Shown here piece by piece: positions 27,647-35,760 of a DNA stretch of 64,000 nucleotides; within the stretch, counting starts at the first letter, position 1; every line of letters starts with the position of its first letter. The notes below the pieces were generated by a model. It did no database searches. It was not told where the DNA came from and saw only the letters and a list, made by a program, of their open reading frames with translations. Made by a program: the position numbers and the translations under genes. Source of the DNA: Paraburkholderia sp. BL23I1N1 (GTDB lineage Bacteria > Pseudomonadota > Gammaproteobacteria > Burkholderiales > Burkholderiaceae); the NCBI RefSeq assembly GCF_003610295.1, contig NZ_RAPV01000002.1:620001-684000 (forward strand). Direction: 5' to 3'.

Positions 27647-28537
27647 ATGGCCTTCGAGGATTTCACGCCTTTTCGCGTTGCCGTGGGCGACGTCGATATT
27701 TTCGGAGTGAAGGGCGGGGCAGGGCCGCCCCTTCTGTTGCTGCACGGCCACCCGCAGTCGCACCTGATCTGGCAGCGGTGCGCGGCGCAACTGGCGGAAC
27801 ACTTCACCGTCATCGCCACCGACTTGCGCGGCTACGGCGCCTCGGGCAAACCGCCGAGCGACGCCGATCACACGCCGTATTCCAAACGCGCAATGGCTGC
27901 CGATCAGGTCGCCGTGATGCGCTACTTCGGTTTCGAACGATTCCTCGTGTGCGCGCATGATCGCGGCGCCCGGGTCGCGCACCGGATGGCGCTCGATCAT
28001 CCCGACGCCGTCGAGCGTTTGATGCTGCTGGACATCGCGCCGACGCTCGCGATGTACGAAGCCACCGACCGCACCTTCGCAACCTTTTACTTCCACTGGT
28101 TCTTCCTGATCCAGCCGGAGCCGCTGCCGGAGACGCTGATCGGCGCGAACCCGGCCGCGTATGTCGACTCGGCGATGGGGAGCCGTCACGCGGGCCTGGC
28201 GCCGTTCGCACCCGAAGCGCTTGACGCTTATCGCAGCGCGCTGGCGCAACCCGGCGCCGTGCATGCGATGTGCGAGGACTACCGGGCGTCGGCGAGCATC
28301 GACCTCGAACACGACCGGACCGACATCGAGCGCGGCCACAAGATCGGCTGTCCGCTGCGCGTGCTGTGGGGCGAGCAGGGGGTGATCGAGAAGTGCTTCG
28401 ATGCGCTGGCGGAATGGCGTCACGTCGCACGGGATGTGAGCGGGCGCTCATTGCCATGCGGGCATTACATTCCCGAAGAAGCGCCGGACGAACTGGTGGC
28501 GGAAATGCTGTCGTTCTTCGAAGCGGTCGAACAGTAA
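27647..28537 (+). CDS. Fluoroacetate dehalogenase-like alpha/beta hydrolase
   Basis: 296 residues. All positions known from structurally studied fluoroacetate dehalogenases can be placed: oxyanion HGHPQ (33-37), nucleophile Asp105 in HDRGAR with carboxylate-binding Arg106 and Arg109, Asp129 (LDIAPT), fluoride-pocket His150-Trp151 and Tyr212 (CEDYRA), and catalytic His273 (CGHYI). This predicts hydrolysis of 2-haloacids, possibly including the C-F bond of fluoroacetate, giving glycolate. Some sequence-similar enzymes only dechlorinate, so substrate is inferred. It is cytoplasmic and monocistronic. Confidence 0.85.
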   Translation: MAFEDFTPFRVAVGDVDIFGVKGGAGPPLLLLHGHPQSHLIWQRCAAQLAEHFTVIATDLRGYGASGKPPSDADHTPYSKRAMAADQVAVMRYFGFERFLVCAHDRGARVAHRMALDHPDAVERLMLLDIAPTLAMYEATDRTFATFYFHWFFLIQPEPLPETLIGANPAAYVDSAMGSRHAGLAPFAPEALDAYRSALAQPGAVHAMCEDYRASASIDLEHDRTDIERGHKIGCPLRVLWGEQGVIEKCFDALAEWRHVARDVSGRSLPCGHYIPEEAPDELVAEMLSFFEAVEQ

Positions 28538-28626
28538 GCGGAACAATAAGCGGTTTTGTTCATACGCAATGCGGCCGCCGTTCGCTCAGGCGCAAGGTGA
28601 CGCGGCCGCGCAGCCGTTTCTTTCTC

Positions 28627-29097
28627 TCAGCCGAGCGGCGGCAAGCGGCGCGCGACCGGCGTCGACTTGACGATTGCGGTGCTGGTCTCCGCGCGCTCGG
28701 TGACTTTCGACAGAATCTCGTCGAGCTGCTCGATCGAATGCAGACAGAGGCGGCAGATGAAGCAATCGTCGCCCGTCACCTTGTCGCATTCGACAAATTC
28801 CGGAATTCGCCGGATCACCTCTTCCACCAGATGCAACTGTCCGGGCAAGGGCTTCACGCGCACGATCGCCTGCAGCGTGAAGCCGAGCGCCCGTGGATCG
28901 ATCTGCACGGTGAAGCGCTCGATCACGCCCTGCGCTTCGAGCCTTCGCACGCGCTCGGCCGTACTCGGCGCCGACAGGCCAACCAGACGCGCCAGTTCGC
29001 TGACCGGCTGGCGGGCGTCCGCAGCCAGCGCGGCGAGCAGCGCGCGATCGGTTTCGTCGAGTGTCGCGGGCGTGGTGGGAGCAAGGCGTTTGGTCAT
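28627..29097 (-). CDS. Lrp/AsnC-family transcriptional regulator
   Basis: 156 residues: an N-terminal helix-turn-helix (LDETDRALLAALAADARQPVSELARLVGLSAPSTAERVRRLEAQGVI), then a RAM ligand domain (FTLQAIVRVKPLPGQLHLVEEVIRRIPEFVECDKVTGDDCFICRLCLHS). It is divergent from the EamA permease with a 114-bp gap, so it probably controls that exporter in response to an amino acid, as for Lrp-linked DMT exporters in general. Confidence 0.93.
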   Translation of the reverse strand: MTKRLAPTTPATLDETDRALLAALAADARQPVSELARLVGLSAPSTAERVRRLEAQGVIERFTVQIDPRALGFTLQAIVRVKPLPGQLHLVEEVIRRIPEFVECDKVTGDDCFICRLCLHSIEQLDEILSKVTERAETSTAIVKSTPVARRLPPLG

Positions 29098-29211
29098 GAC
29101 GGCCTTCGATTATTAGGTTCCTTCCTGGCAAGACCTAAGTTTAGCCATGTATTCAGGCGATCGGATTAATTACACTGCTTCTCATGCAGGAATCAATCCG
29201 AGGATCGAATC

Positions 29212-30111
29212 ATGGCGTCAAATGAGATTCGCCGCGGCGCGGCGGAAATGACCATGGCCATGCTGATGTCCGGCACCATCGGCTGGCTGGTGGTGTCGTC
29301 GCAGCAGAGCCCGTTCAACGTGGTGTTCTTTCGCTGCATCTTCGGCGGCGCGACACTGGCGCTCGTGTGCGCCGTGCTCGGCCTGTTCAGGCGCAAGCTC
29401 TTTTCGTGGAAGATGCTCGGCCTCGCGCTGCTCGGCGGCGCGGCGATCGTCATCAACTGGGTGTTGCTGTTCGCGGCCTATTCGCGCGCGTCGATCTCCA
29501 TGGCAACCGCCGTCTACAACACGCAGCCGTTCATGCTGGTCGCGCTCGGCGCCTTGGTGTTTCGCGAGCGCATCAGCGCGTCGACGGTGGCCTGGCTCGT
29601 GATCGCGTTCATTGGCCTCGTGTTCGTGGTGAAGGTCGAACCGGCGGTGTTGGCGGTGCCGGGCCAGTATCTGACCGGCGTCGCCTATGCCGTGGGCGCG
29701 GCGGCAATGTATGCGGTCTCGTCGATCATCACGAAGCGCCTGAAGGGCACGCCGCCGCATCTGATCGCGCTGATCCAGGTGTCGCTCGGCGTCGTGATGC
29801 TGGCGCCGTTCGTGCGCTTCGATGCGCTGCCGGCGAGCGGCGTGCAGTGGTTCGAATTGATCGTGCTCGGTGTCGTCAATACGGGGCTCATGTACGTGCT
29901 GCTCTACGGCGCGATCCAGAAGCTGCCGACTTCGATGACCGGTGCGTTGTCGTTCATCTATCCGGTGGTGGCGATCATCGTCGACCGGGTGGCGTTCGGG
30001 CAGACGCTCGCGTGGATTCAGGTGCTCGGTGCGGTGCTGATCCTGCTGGCAGCGGCCGGCGTGAATCTCGGCTGGCGGATCGTGCCGCAGAAACGTCTGT
30101 CATCGACCTGA
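29212..30111 (+). CDS. EamA/DMT-family permease
   Basis: 299 residues with ten hydrophobic helices in two EamA repeats. The N-terminus is MASNEIRRGAAEMTMAMLMSGTIGWLVVSSQQSPFNVVFFRC, a typical EamA opening. NTQPFMLVALGALVFRERIS ends repeat one, and LSFIYPVVAIIVDRVAFGQTL lies in repeat two. It is an inner-membrane exporter or importer of small metabolites such as amino acids. It pairs with the divergent Lrp-type regulator. Confidence 0.9.
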   Translation: MASNEIRRGAAEMTMAMLMSGTIGWLVVSSQQSPFNVVFFRCIFGGATLALVCAVLGLFRRKLFSWKMLGLALLGGAAIVINWVLLFAAYSRASISMATAVYNTQPFMLVALGALVFRERISASTVAWLVIAFIGLVFVVKVEPAVLAVPGQYLTGVAYAVGAAAMYAVSSIITKRLKGTPPHLIALIQVSLGVVMLAPFVRFDALPASGVQWFELIVLGVVNTGLMYVLLYGAIQKLPTSMTGALSFIYPVVAIIVDRVAFGQTLAWIQVLGAVLILLAAAGVNLGWRIVPQKRLSST

Positions 30112-30472
30112 TGGAACGACTGCGATGCCGGCGGATCGAGTGGCAATAGTACGGATTCCGGAGCAAACGGCGCGCCGCATTGTTCATATAGACGGATCAA
30201 TCACGTCCAACTCACACAACTACGAGGCTTCGTAGCAAAGCCTGTATGCGCGTTTAAAAGGTGTCGTCAAGCTTCTGTAGGGAAATCACCGATGCGGTCC
30301 AAAAACCAGCACGCGTATCATTCATAGCGACGCTGATCACGTCCGACAGAATTTCCGCCGCTCGCCTTGATGGTCGAGCGGCTTTCTTTTTGTGGCCACG
30401 GTTTTGGTGTTTCGCGTGCGGTACGCGGCTTACCGCTCTTCTCCTGCCGCCCGGCCGCCTATGCCGCCTGCG
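30112..30472. other. Intergenic with distant terminator
   Basis: 361 bp after the EamA gene. No ORF is supported. It contains a small dyad (AGGCTT / AAGCCT near 30224-30240) and the clear terminator at 30357-30391, which lies 245 bp after the EamA stop, so either the transcript has a long 3' tail or an unannotated small RNA ends there. Confidence 0.5.
30357..30391 (+). terminator. Intrinsic terminator, plus strand
   Basis: GCCGCTCG (30357-30364) / CGAGCGGC (30375-30382) with a 10-nt loop, followed immediately by TTTCTTTTTG. It is 245 bp from the nearest upstream stop codon on this strand. Confidence 0.8.
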
Positions 30473-31393
30473 TCACGTCTGACGCGCGACAATGCGTTCG
30501 CCATCGATTTCCAACGGCCCATTCCTGGCCGCTAGCTCCTCGACGATCGTATGCACCAACGTGGACCATTCGCCACGCGGCTTGAGCATCGTAGCGGCGG
30601 CGCGCATCACGGCGGCATCGTCGAGCATTCGCAGCAGGGTGTCGAAGCTCATCGCGCGAACTTCGAGCAGCTTGAACACGATCAACACCTTCAACGCATT
30701 TTTCGCATTGCGCGCCGGATCGGCGCGTAGCCACGCGACGCGTGAAAACGCCCGCTCAAGCGCCTGCTCGACATTCGTGAAGGGTGCGCCATGGCCAGGG
30801 ATCACGAGCCGCACGTCGAGATTCGCGATGGTTTCGAGGACCGCCTGTTCTTCGGCGAAACCGCTTTCGCCTTCCAGCTCGGGAAAGATCACGCCGAAGC
30901 CGTTTTCCCACAGCGCGTCCGCGCTGATCAGGATGTGCTCGTCCGGGCAGAACAGCATCAGCGAATGCGGATCGTGGCCCGGTGCGCCGAGCACTTGCCA
31001 GTCGAGCGCGCCGAGCCGCAGTTGCGCGCCGGGCGCGATCGTCTCGGTGAAGGTGAAGCGCTCGCAGGTCTGACCCGTGGCGTGAAATGTCAAACGGGTT
31101 GCGTCCCAGTTGCGCACCGCGTCGGCTTCGGACCCGGGAATCGCGGTGCGGCACGGCCACGCCGACTGCAGGAGCGCGTTGCCGCCGCAGTGATCCGAAT
31201 GCAGATGCGTGTTGACGATCAGATCGAGCGGTCGGGCGCCGAGCGTTCGCTTCACCAGCGCGAGGGTCTGCGGCGCGTGCGTTGCGTAACCCGTATCGAC
31301 GAGCGCGGCACAGGCGTCGTCGACCAACAGTACGTTGTTCGACGAAAGCCAGCCGCGTTCGAAGACTCGGATCGATTCCGGTAGCCTGATCAT
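30473..31393 (-). CDS. MBL-fold metallo-hydrolase
   Basis: 306 residues from ATG 31393. Metal motif THLHSDH (residues 62-68), APGHDPHSLMLFCPDEHILISADALWENGFG and the distal VIPGHGAPF supply the remaining ligands of a dinuclear zinc centre. It is a hydrolase of the glyoxalase-II-like superfamily, with no identifiable substrate. Its ATG overlaps the MaoC gene stop (ATGA at 31390-31393), so it is translationally coupled and last in the YbaK-DUF1289-MaoC-MBL cluster. Confidence 0.88.
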   Translation of the reverse strand: MIRLPESIRVFERGWLSSNNVLLVDDACAALVDTGYATHAPQTLALVKRTLGARPLDLIVNTHLHSDHCGGNALLQSAWPCRTAIPGSEADAVRNWDATRLTFHATGQTCERFTFTETIAPGAQLRLGALDWQVLGAPGHDPHSLMLFCPDEHILISADALWENGFGVIFPELEGESGFAEEQAVLETIANLDVRLVIPGHGAPFTNVEQALERAFSRVAWLRADPARNAKNALKVLIVFKLLEVRAMSFDTLLRMLDDAAVMRAAATMLKPRGEWSTLVHTIVEELAARNGPLEIDGERIVARQT

Positions 31394-31869
31394 GGTGCGT
31401 TTTTGCCCGCGCTTGTGCTTGTATCCGCCGATGCCTCGGGTTTCGGCATCACCAGAATCGTCGACGTGCCGATCAACACGGTGTCGCCGCGCTGATTCGT
31501 CACGCTCCCTTCGAGATGCGTCAGATCGCCGTTCAGACTCGGCTTCCAGTAAGCGTCGCGCACGCGCCAGGTGATCGTCAGCGTATCGTTCGCGTGGACC
31601 GCTTTTTTCAGCTTGATATCGAACTCGAGTCCGAGCGGTTGCGCGTAGGTCGAGAAATGCGTGGCCAGCAGCGCCATGAAATGCGCTGTGGGCTGCGTGC
31701 CGGATGCGATCAAACCGCCGAAGCGGCTTTGCGCGGCGTAGGCGTCGTCGTGATGCAGCGGGTTGAGGTCGTTGACGAGCGTGGCGAACGATTTCACCGA
31801 TTCCGCCGACAGTTCGAGCGTCGAGCTGAACGTCTCGCCGAGCGTCACGATGCGTGGCGCAGCGTTCAT
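31390..31869 (-). CDS. MaoC-like (hot-dog) dehydratase family protein
   Basis: 159 residues from ATG 31869, read through ATGA overlaps at both ends. The MaoC hydratase core is visible: [40 protein letters not shown], with the hydratase-like D-x-N-P-L-H-x-D motif, then [20 protein letters not shown]. Such proteins hydrate enoyl-CoA or related thioesters. The exact substrate is unknown. It is co-transcribed with the metallo-hydrolase. Confidence 0.88.
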   Translation of the reverse strand: MNAAPRIVTLGETFSSTLELSAESVKSFATLVNDLNPLHHDDAYAAQSRFGGLIASGTQPTAHFMALLATHFSTYAQPLGLEFDIKLKKAVHANDTLTITWRVRDAYWKPSLNGDLTHLEGSVTNQRGDTVLIGTSTILVMPKPEASADTSTSAGKNAP

Positions 31870-32093
31870 CGCCGCACCTTTGCCTGCCTGGCCATGAACT
31901 CCGCGTGACGCTCCTCGATCGCGTCCCGGACGGCGCGCTTCGCGTCGTCGTCGAACAACGACCAGCCGGCGATTTCGTCGATGGTGCGCAAGCACCCTTC
32001 GCACCAGCCGGTCGAGGCGTCCATCCTGCACACACTGATGCACGGCGACGGCACGGCAGGCTCGTCGTCTTCGTTATCGATGCCGGCTGTCAT
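31866..32093 (-). CDS. DUF1289-family protein
   Basis: 75 residues. The family signature is four cysteines in [29 protein letters not shown], likely a small metal site, followed by a basic helix [19 protein letters not shown]. The function of DUF1289 proteins is unknown. The stop overlaps the MaoC start (ATGA). It starts 5 bp after the YbaK gene, so it is part of one operon. Confidence 0.88.
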   Translation of the reverse strand: MTAGIDNEDDEPAVPSPCISVCRMDASTGWCEGCLRTIDEIAGWSLFDDDAKRAVRDAIEERHAEFMARQAKVRR

Positions 32094-32097
32094 CGCT

Positions 32098-32619
32098 TCA
32101 CGCCGTCTCGCGCAGCGCCACGTCGATCACCGGCGCGCCCGTCAGCGCAATCAGTTCCTGCGCCGTCAGATTGAACACCGCATGCGGATGACCCGCGGCG
32201 GCCCACAGGCTGTCGAGTTCCAGCAGATCGGCATCGATCAGCGTGACGGGTTCCGTCGCGTGGCCGATCGGGCACACGCCGCCGATTGCATAACCGGTTT
32301 TCTCGCGGACGAACTTCGCATCCGCACGGCCGATTGCGCCGACTTGCGCCGCGACCTTCTTTTCGTCGACGCGATTCGCGCCGCTCGCGACCACCAGCAC
32401 TGGTGCGTCGTCTTCGCGACGGCGAAACAGGATCGACTTGGCGATCTGCGCCACCGAACAGCCGAGGCCGGCGGCGGCTTCGGCGGACGTCTTGCCGGTT
32501 TCCGGCAGCATCACGATCCGGCCCGCGTGGCCGCGTTCACGCAACAACTGGGCGACGCGGCGCGCCGAGTCGGGTAACGCGGCGAGATCGTCGGATTCGA
32601 GAGAAGCGTGGTCCGTCAT
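32098..32619 (-). CDS. YbaK/EbsC-type aminoacyl-tRNA deacylase
   Basis: 173 residues. The YbaK fold is recognised by [37 protein letters not shown] and [14 protein letters not shown], with the substrate-pocket Lys and the GGVxPxGH loop. Such proteins deacylate mischarged tRNA, for example Cys-tRNA(Pro). The start at ATG 32619 excludes an upstream stretch translated from the short GGGTTGCA tandem repeat. It heads the DUF1289-MaoC-MBL cluster. Confidence 0.88.
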   Translation of the reverse strand: MTDHASLESDDLAALPDSARRVAQLLRERGHAGRIVMLPETGKTSAEAAAGLGCSVAQIAKSILFRRREDDAPVLVVASGANRVDEKKVAAQVGAIGRADAKFVREKTGYAIGGVCPIGHATEPVTLIDADLLELDSLWAAAGHPHAVFNLTAQELIALTGAPVIDVALRETA

Positions 32620-32646
32620 CGTTCTATGTCCTGAATGGATTGCGAT

Positions 32647-32676
32647 GGGTTGCAACGGGTTGCAGCGGGTTGCAAG
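32647..32676. repeat. Three tandem GGGTTGCA decamers
   Basis: GGGTTGCAAC, GGGTTGCAGC and GGGTTGCAAG follow each other directly, just upstream of the YbaK start and overlapping the end of the HMG-CoA lyase spacer. A simple-repeat slippage tract. Confidence 0.7.
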
Positions 32677-32678
32677 TG

Positions 32679-33605
32679 TCAAACGCAGTTGGCCTGTTCG
32701 CTGCGCGCTTTGGCAAGCAATGCCTTGCCGGCGCGCGATACGTTCGGCCGGCCGATCGACGTCGAAATGAAATCGCCGATCGCGACGACCTGCGCGAGGT
32801 TGATACCGGTCTCGATGCCGAGGCCGTTCATCAGATACAGCACGTCTTCGGTCGCCACGTTGCCGGTTGCGCCCTTCGCATATGGGCAGCCGCCGAGCCC
32901 GGCCACTGAAGCGTGATAGATCTCGATGCCTTCCTGCAACGCCGCGTAGATGTTCGCGAGCGCCTGTCCGTAGGTATCGTGGAAGTGCCCCGACAGACGT
33001 TCACGCGGGAACACCTTGGTGACCGCCTCGAATACTTCTTGCGTGCGCTTCGGCGTGCCGACGCCGATCGTATCCGCGATATCGATCTCGTCGCAGCCGA
33101 GCGCCGCGAAACGTTCGACCACATCGACCACCGACGCGACCGGCACATCCCCTTGATACGGACACCCAAGCGCGCACGACACGCTGCCGCGAATGCGCAA
33201 GCCGTGTTCCTTCGCCGCTTGTGCGACCGGCACGAATCGATCGATGCTTTCCTCGATGCTGCAATTGATGTTCTTCTGCGAGAACGCTTCGCTGGCCGCG
33301 CCGAAGATCACGATCTCGTCCGCGCGCGCGGCGAGCGCGCCTTCGAAACCGCGAAGGTTCGGCGTCAGCACCGAGTAGATCGTGCCCGCGTGGCGCTCGA
33401 TGCCGGTCATCACCTCGCCTCCGTCGGCCATCTGCGGCACCCATTTCGGCGATACGAACGACGCCGCTTCGACGTTGCGAAAGCCCGCCGCCGACAAGCG
33501 GTTGATCAGCTCGATCTTGATCGCGGTGGGGACGAAGTCTTTTTCGTTCTGCAGTCCGTCACGCGGGCCGACTTCGACGATTTTGACGCGTTGGGGCAAG
33601 GCCAT
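32679..33605 (-). CDS. Hydroxymethylglutaryl-CoA lyase
   Basis: 308 residues from ATG 33605 with AGGAGA nine nt upstream. HMGCL-like/DRE-TIM barrel: VKIVEVGPRDGLQNE (substrate Arg and metal Asp), SFVSPKWVPQMAD, SCALGCPYQG, DIADTIGVGTP, LSGHFHDTYGQALAN (metal His pair) and GLGGCPYAKGATGN with the catalytic Cys loop. It cleaves HMG-CoA to acetoacetate and acetyl-CoA, ending leucine catabolism. Duplicated hairpins sit right in front of its start. Confidence 0.95.
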   Translation of the reverse strand: MALPQRVKIVEVGPRDGLQNEKDFVPTAIKIELINRLSAAGFRNVEAASFVSPKWVPQMADGGEVMTGIERHAGTIYSVLTPNLRGFEGALAARADEIVIFGAASEAFSQKNINCSIEESIDRFVPVAQAAKEHGLRIRGSVSCALGCPYQGDVPVASVVDVVERFAALGCDEIDIADTIGVGTPKRTQEVFEAVTKVFPRERLSGHFHDTYGQALANIYAALQEGIEIYHASVAGLGGCPYAKGATGNVATEDVLYLMNGLGIETGINLAQVVAIGDFISTSIGRPNVSRAGKALLAKARSEQANCV

Positions 33606-33814
33606 GATGTCTCTCCTGTGTCGACCGGAGTTTGCGCTTTAGCGCATTACTCCGGTCCCATGCAAAGCGGTCGACCGGAGTTTGCGCTTTAGCGCGTTAC
33701 TCCGGTTCCATGCAATGAGCCCGCGCGTGGCGGTGCTCCTTCAGTTGGATTCGGGGGTGTTCAGAACCCATGCTCAATTGGTGTGTTCAGTTCAGGTGTG
33801 TTCAATATCCACCC
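33606..33814. repeat. Duplicated 46-bp hairpin element in front of HMG-CoA lyase
   Basis: Two direct copies (33620-33665 and 33670-33715) differ at only two of 46 positions. Each contains the nested palindrome ACCGGAGT-TT-GCGC-TTTA-GCGC-NT-TACTCCGGT, giving an 8-bp outer and a 4-bp inner stem. The first copy starts 15 bp before the lyase start codon, so it is in its leader and also lies downstream of the reductase gene ending at 33815. There is no T-run. Confidence 0.75.
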
Positions 33815-34756
33815 TCAGTATCCACGCTCAACGTCGACCACGCCGCCCACTGTTTCGCCGCGCATCAGCGCCGCCATTTTCCGTGCAACCTGCGCGACGC
33901 TCTCTTCGCGCAAAGTCAGCGCGGACATATGCGGCGTAATCGTAATGCGCGGCTCTCGCCAGAACGGATGATCGGCCGGTAACGGTTCTTCGCGGAACAC
34001 GTCCAGCGTCGCGGCGGCGAGCTGGCCGCTTGCGAGTGCGTCGAGCAGATCCTGTTCGACCAGATGCCCACCACGTGCGACGTTGATCAGATACGCGCCT
34101 TTCGCGAGCCTGGAAAAGGTGCGCTTGTTCAGCACGTCGCCCGTATCCGGCGTATGCGGCAACAGATTCACCAGCACTTTCACGCCGTCGAGAAATGCAT
34201 CGAACTGCGCCTCACCGGCGAACGCCGTGATGCCGTCGATTTGCCGTGCAGTGCGGCTATAGCCACGCACCGGCATACCGAACGACGCGACCGTTTGCGC
34301 GACCTGCGCACCGAGTACGCCGAGGCCGAGCACGCCAACCGTAAAGGTCTCGCGCGGATGCGGATCGAGCACCTTCCAGCAGCGCTCGCTTTGCAGCGTC
34401 TGGTATTCGTCGAAACGGCGCAGGTAGCGCAGCACCGCATGCGTCACATACTCGGCCATTTGCGGCGCCATACCGGTGTCTTCGAGCCGGATCAACGGGG
34501 CGTTGCGCGGCAGCGTACCGGGGTGCTCGTGTTCGAGCGCGAGGATTGCGTCGACGCCCGCGCCGAGATTGAAGATCGCGCGCAGATCGTCGCGGCCGGC
34601 CAGCATCTCACGCGGTGGGCGCCACACAACCGCGAAATCGGCCGGCTCGGTGTCGCCCGTCTGCCATTCGCGCAGTTCGGCTTCCGGCAGCGCGCGGGCG
34701 AAGTCGTGAAGCCACGCGGTGGCGTCGTCATGCGGCATGTAGAAGAGGATTTTCAT
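33815..34756 (-). CDS. GhrA-like 2-hydroxyacid dehydrogenase (glyoxylate/hydroxypyruvate reductase)
   Basis: 313 residues from ATG 34756. An N-terminal catalytic domain starts MKILFYMPHDDATAWLHDFARALPEAELREW. The Rossmann motif GVLGLGVLGAQVAQTVASFG, the catalytic Arg region INVARGGHLVEQDLLDAL, Glu in FREEPLP and the catalytic His in ITPHMSAL complete the D-2-hydroxyacid dehydrogenase site. It resembles E. coli GhrA, reducing glyoxylate and hydroxypyruvate with NADPH. It lies upstream of HMG-CoA lyase on the same strand. Confidence 0.9.
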   Translation of the reverse strand: MKILFYMPHDDATAWLHDFARALPEAELREWQTGDTEPADFAVVWRPPREMLAGRDDLRAIFNLGAGVDAILALEHEHPGTLPRNAPLIRLEDTGMAPQMAEYVTHAVLRYLRRFDEYQTLQSERCWKVLDPHPRETFTVGVLGLGVLGAQVAQTVASFGMPVRGYSRTARQIDGITAFAGEAQFDAFLDGVKVLVNLLPHTPDTGDVLNKRTFSRLAKGAYLINVARGGHLVEQDLLDALASGQLAAATLDVFREEPLPADHPFWREPRITITPHMSALTLREESVAQVARKMAALMRGETVGGVVDVERGY

Positions 34757-35063
34757 ACGGTCCGGAAGGCGCATGCGTTGTCGAGTCGGATGGCAGGAAA
34801 GGCCCGGTAGAACGGCTGCAACGCCCGCGGCGCTTCAAACGACGCTTGCGGCATGGGGCCCCTCCTTTTATGGATAGGCTTCATTCTACTTTTTCGACGC
34901 GAATCGCGCGCGTTTGCGCACGGACGTGCAGTTTTGGCCAGACATTTACCCCTGGGCATTTACCCCCGGCATTTACCCCATAACCAAAGCACAAAAACTT
35001 GGTTCGCCCTTGCGGCGCCCGGCGGGACAATCACCTTCCGGATTCCGGCAGCGAGGGACTGAC
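34757..35063. other. Divergent intergenic region with short tandem repeat
   Basis: 307 bp between the reductase and the small hydrolase. It contains three CATTTACCCC units at 34943-34952, 34957-34966 and 34970-34979, spaced 13-14 bp. No promoter motif is convincing. Confidence 0.6.
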
Positions 35064-35666
35064 ATGCTTTCATGCACCACATCGACATGGCCGCCGCGGC
35101 TCATCACCGTTCCCGGCCTGCACGGCAGCGAGGGCGCGCACTGGCAAAGCTGGCTCGAACGGCAATTCGCGCGCTCGTTGCGCGTCGAACAGGCCGACTG
35201 GGACGCGCCGGACGTCGCCGTCTGGGCAAAGTCGTTGCGCGATCTGCTCGCGCGCGAACGAGGGCCGTTCGTGCTGGCCGCTCACAGCTTCGGCTGCCTC
35301 GCGGCCGCGCATGCGTTGCAGCAGGCGTCGTATGCGAACGACGTGGTCGGTGTGCTGCTCGTCGCGCCGGCGAGCCCCGAGAAATTTGCCTTCGCCGGTC
35401 CGTTCGACGCGCGGCGTCTCGGCGTGCCGTCGATTCTGATCGGCAGCGAAACCGACCCGTGGATGCCGCTCGCCGGTTCGCGCGACCTCGCGCAGCGGTT
35501 CGGCAGCGCGTTCGTCAATCTCGGCGACGCGGGGCACATCAACACCGCGGCGGGATACGGCCCGTGGCCGCGTGCCAAGTATTTCATCGACACGTTGGTG
35601 CATTGCGCGGCGCCGCTGCGCTTTCGCGAGGAGGCGTTCGAGGTCGCGCAGCACGCGTTTGTTTGA
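35064..35666 (+). CDS. RBBP9/YdeN-type serine hydrolase
   Basis: 200 residues. RLITVPGLHGSEGAHWQSWLERQF is the characteristic opening of this small alpha/beta hydrolase family. Nucleophile Ser in AAHSFGCLAA (GxSxG-like HSFG), the acid in GSETDPWMP and the terminal His in GDAGHIN complete the triad. The substrate is unknown. The start at ATG 35064 follows GAGGGA. It is 94 bp upstream of the sulfate-binding protein gene on the same strand. Confidence 0.88.
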   Translation: MLSCTTSTWPPRLITVPGLHGSEGAHWQSWLERQFARSLRVEQADWDAPDVAVWAKSLRDLLARERGPFVLAAHSFGCLAAAHALQQASYANDVVGVLLVAPASPEKFAFAGPFDARRLGVPSILIGSETDPWMPLAGSRDLAQRFGSAFVNLGDAGHINTAAGYGPWPRAKYFIDTLVHCAAPLRFREEAFEVAQHAFV

Positions 35667-35760
35667 GCGCGAGTGAACCAGTAAGCGATCCGTTAGAATC
35701 CCGCTTCACGCCGCACCGTTGTGCGGCCACAGATTTTCATCATCGATAGGCGGGCACAAG

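Noticed and set aside
33620..33715. Attachment-site duplication flanking an inserted element
   Set aside because: The two 46-bp copies are separated by 4 bp only; nothing is inserted between them.
34943..34979. Iteron-like array (CATTTACCCC x3)
   Set aside because: Only three short units, no replication gene; more likely simple sequence.
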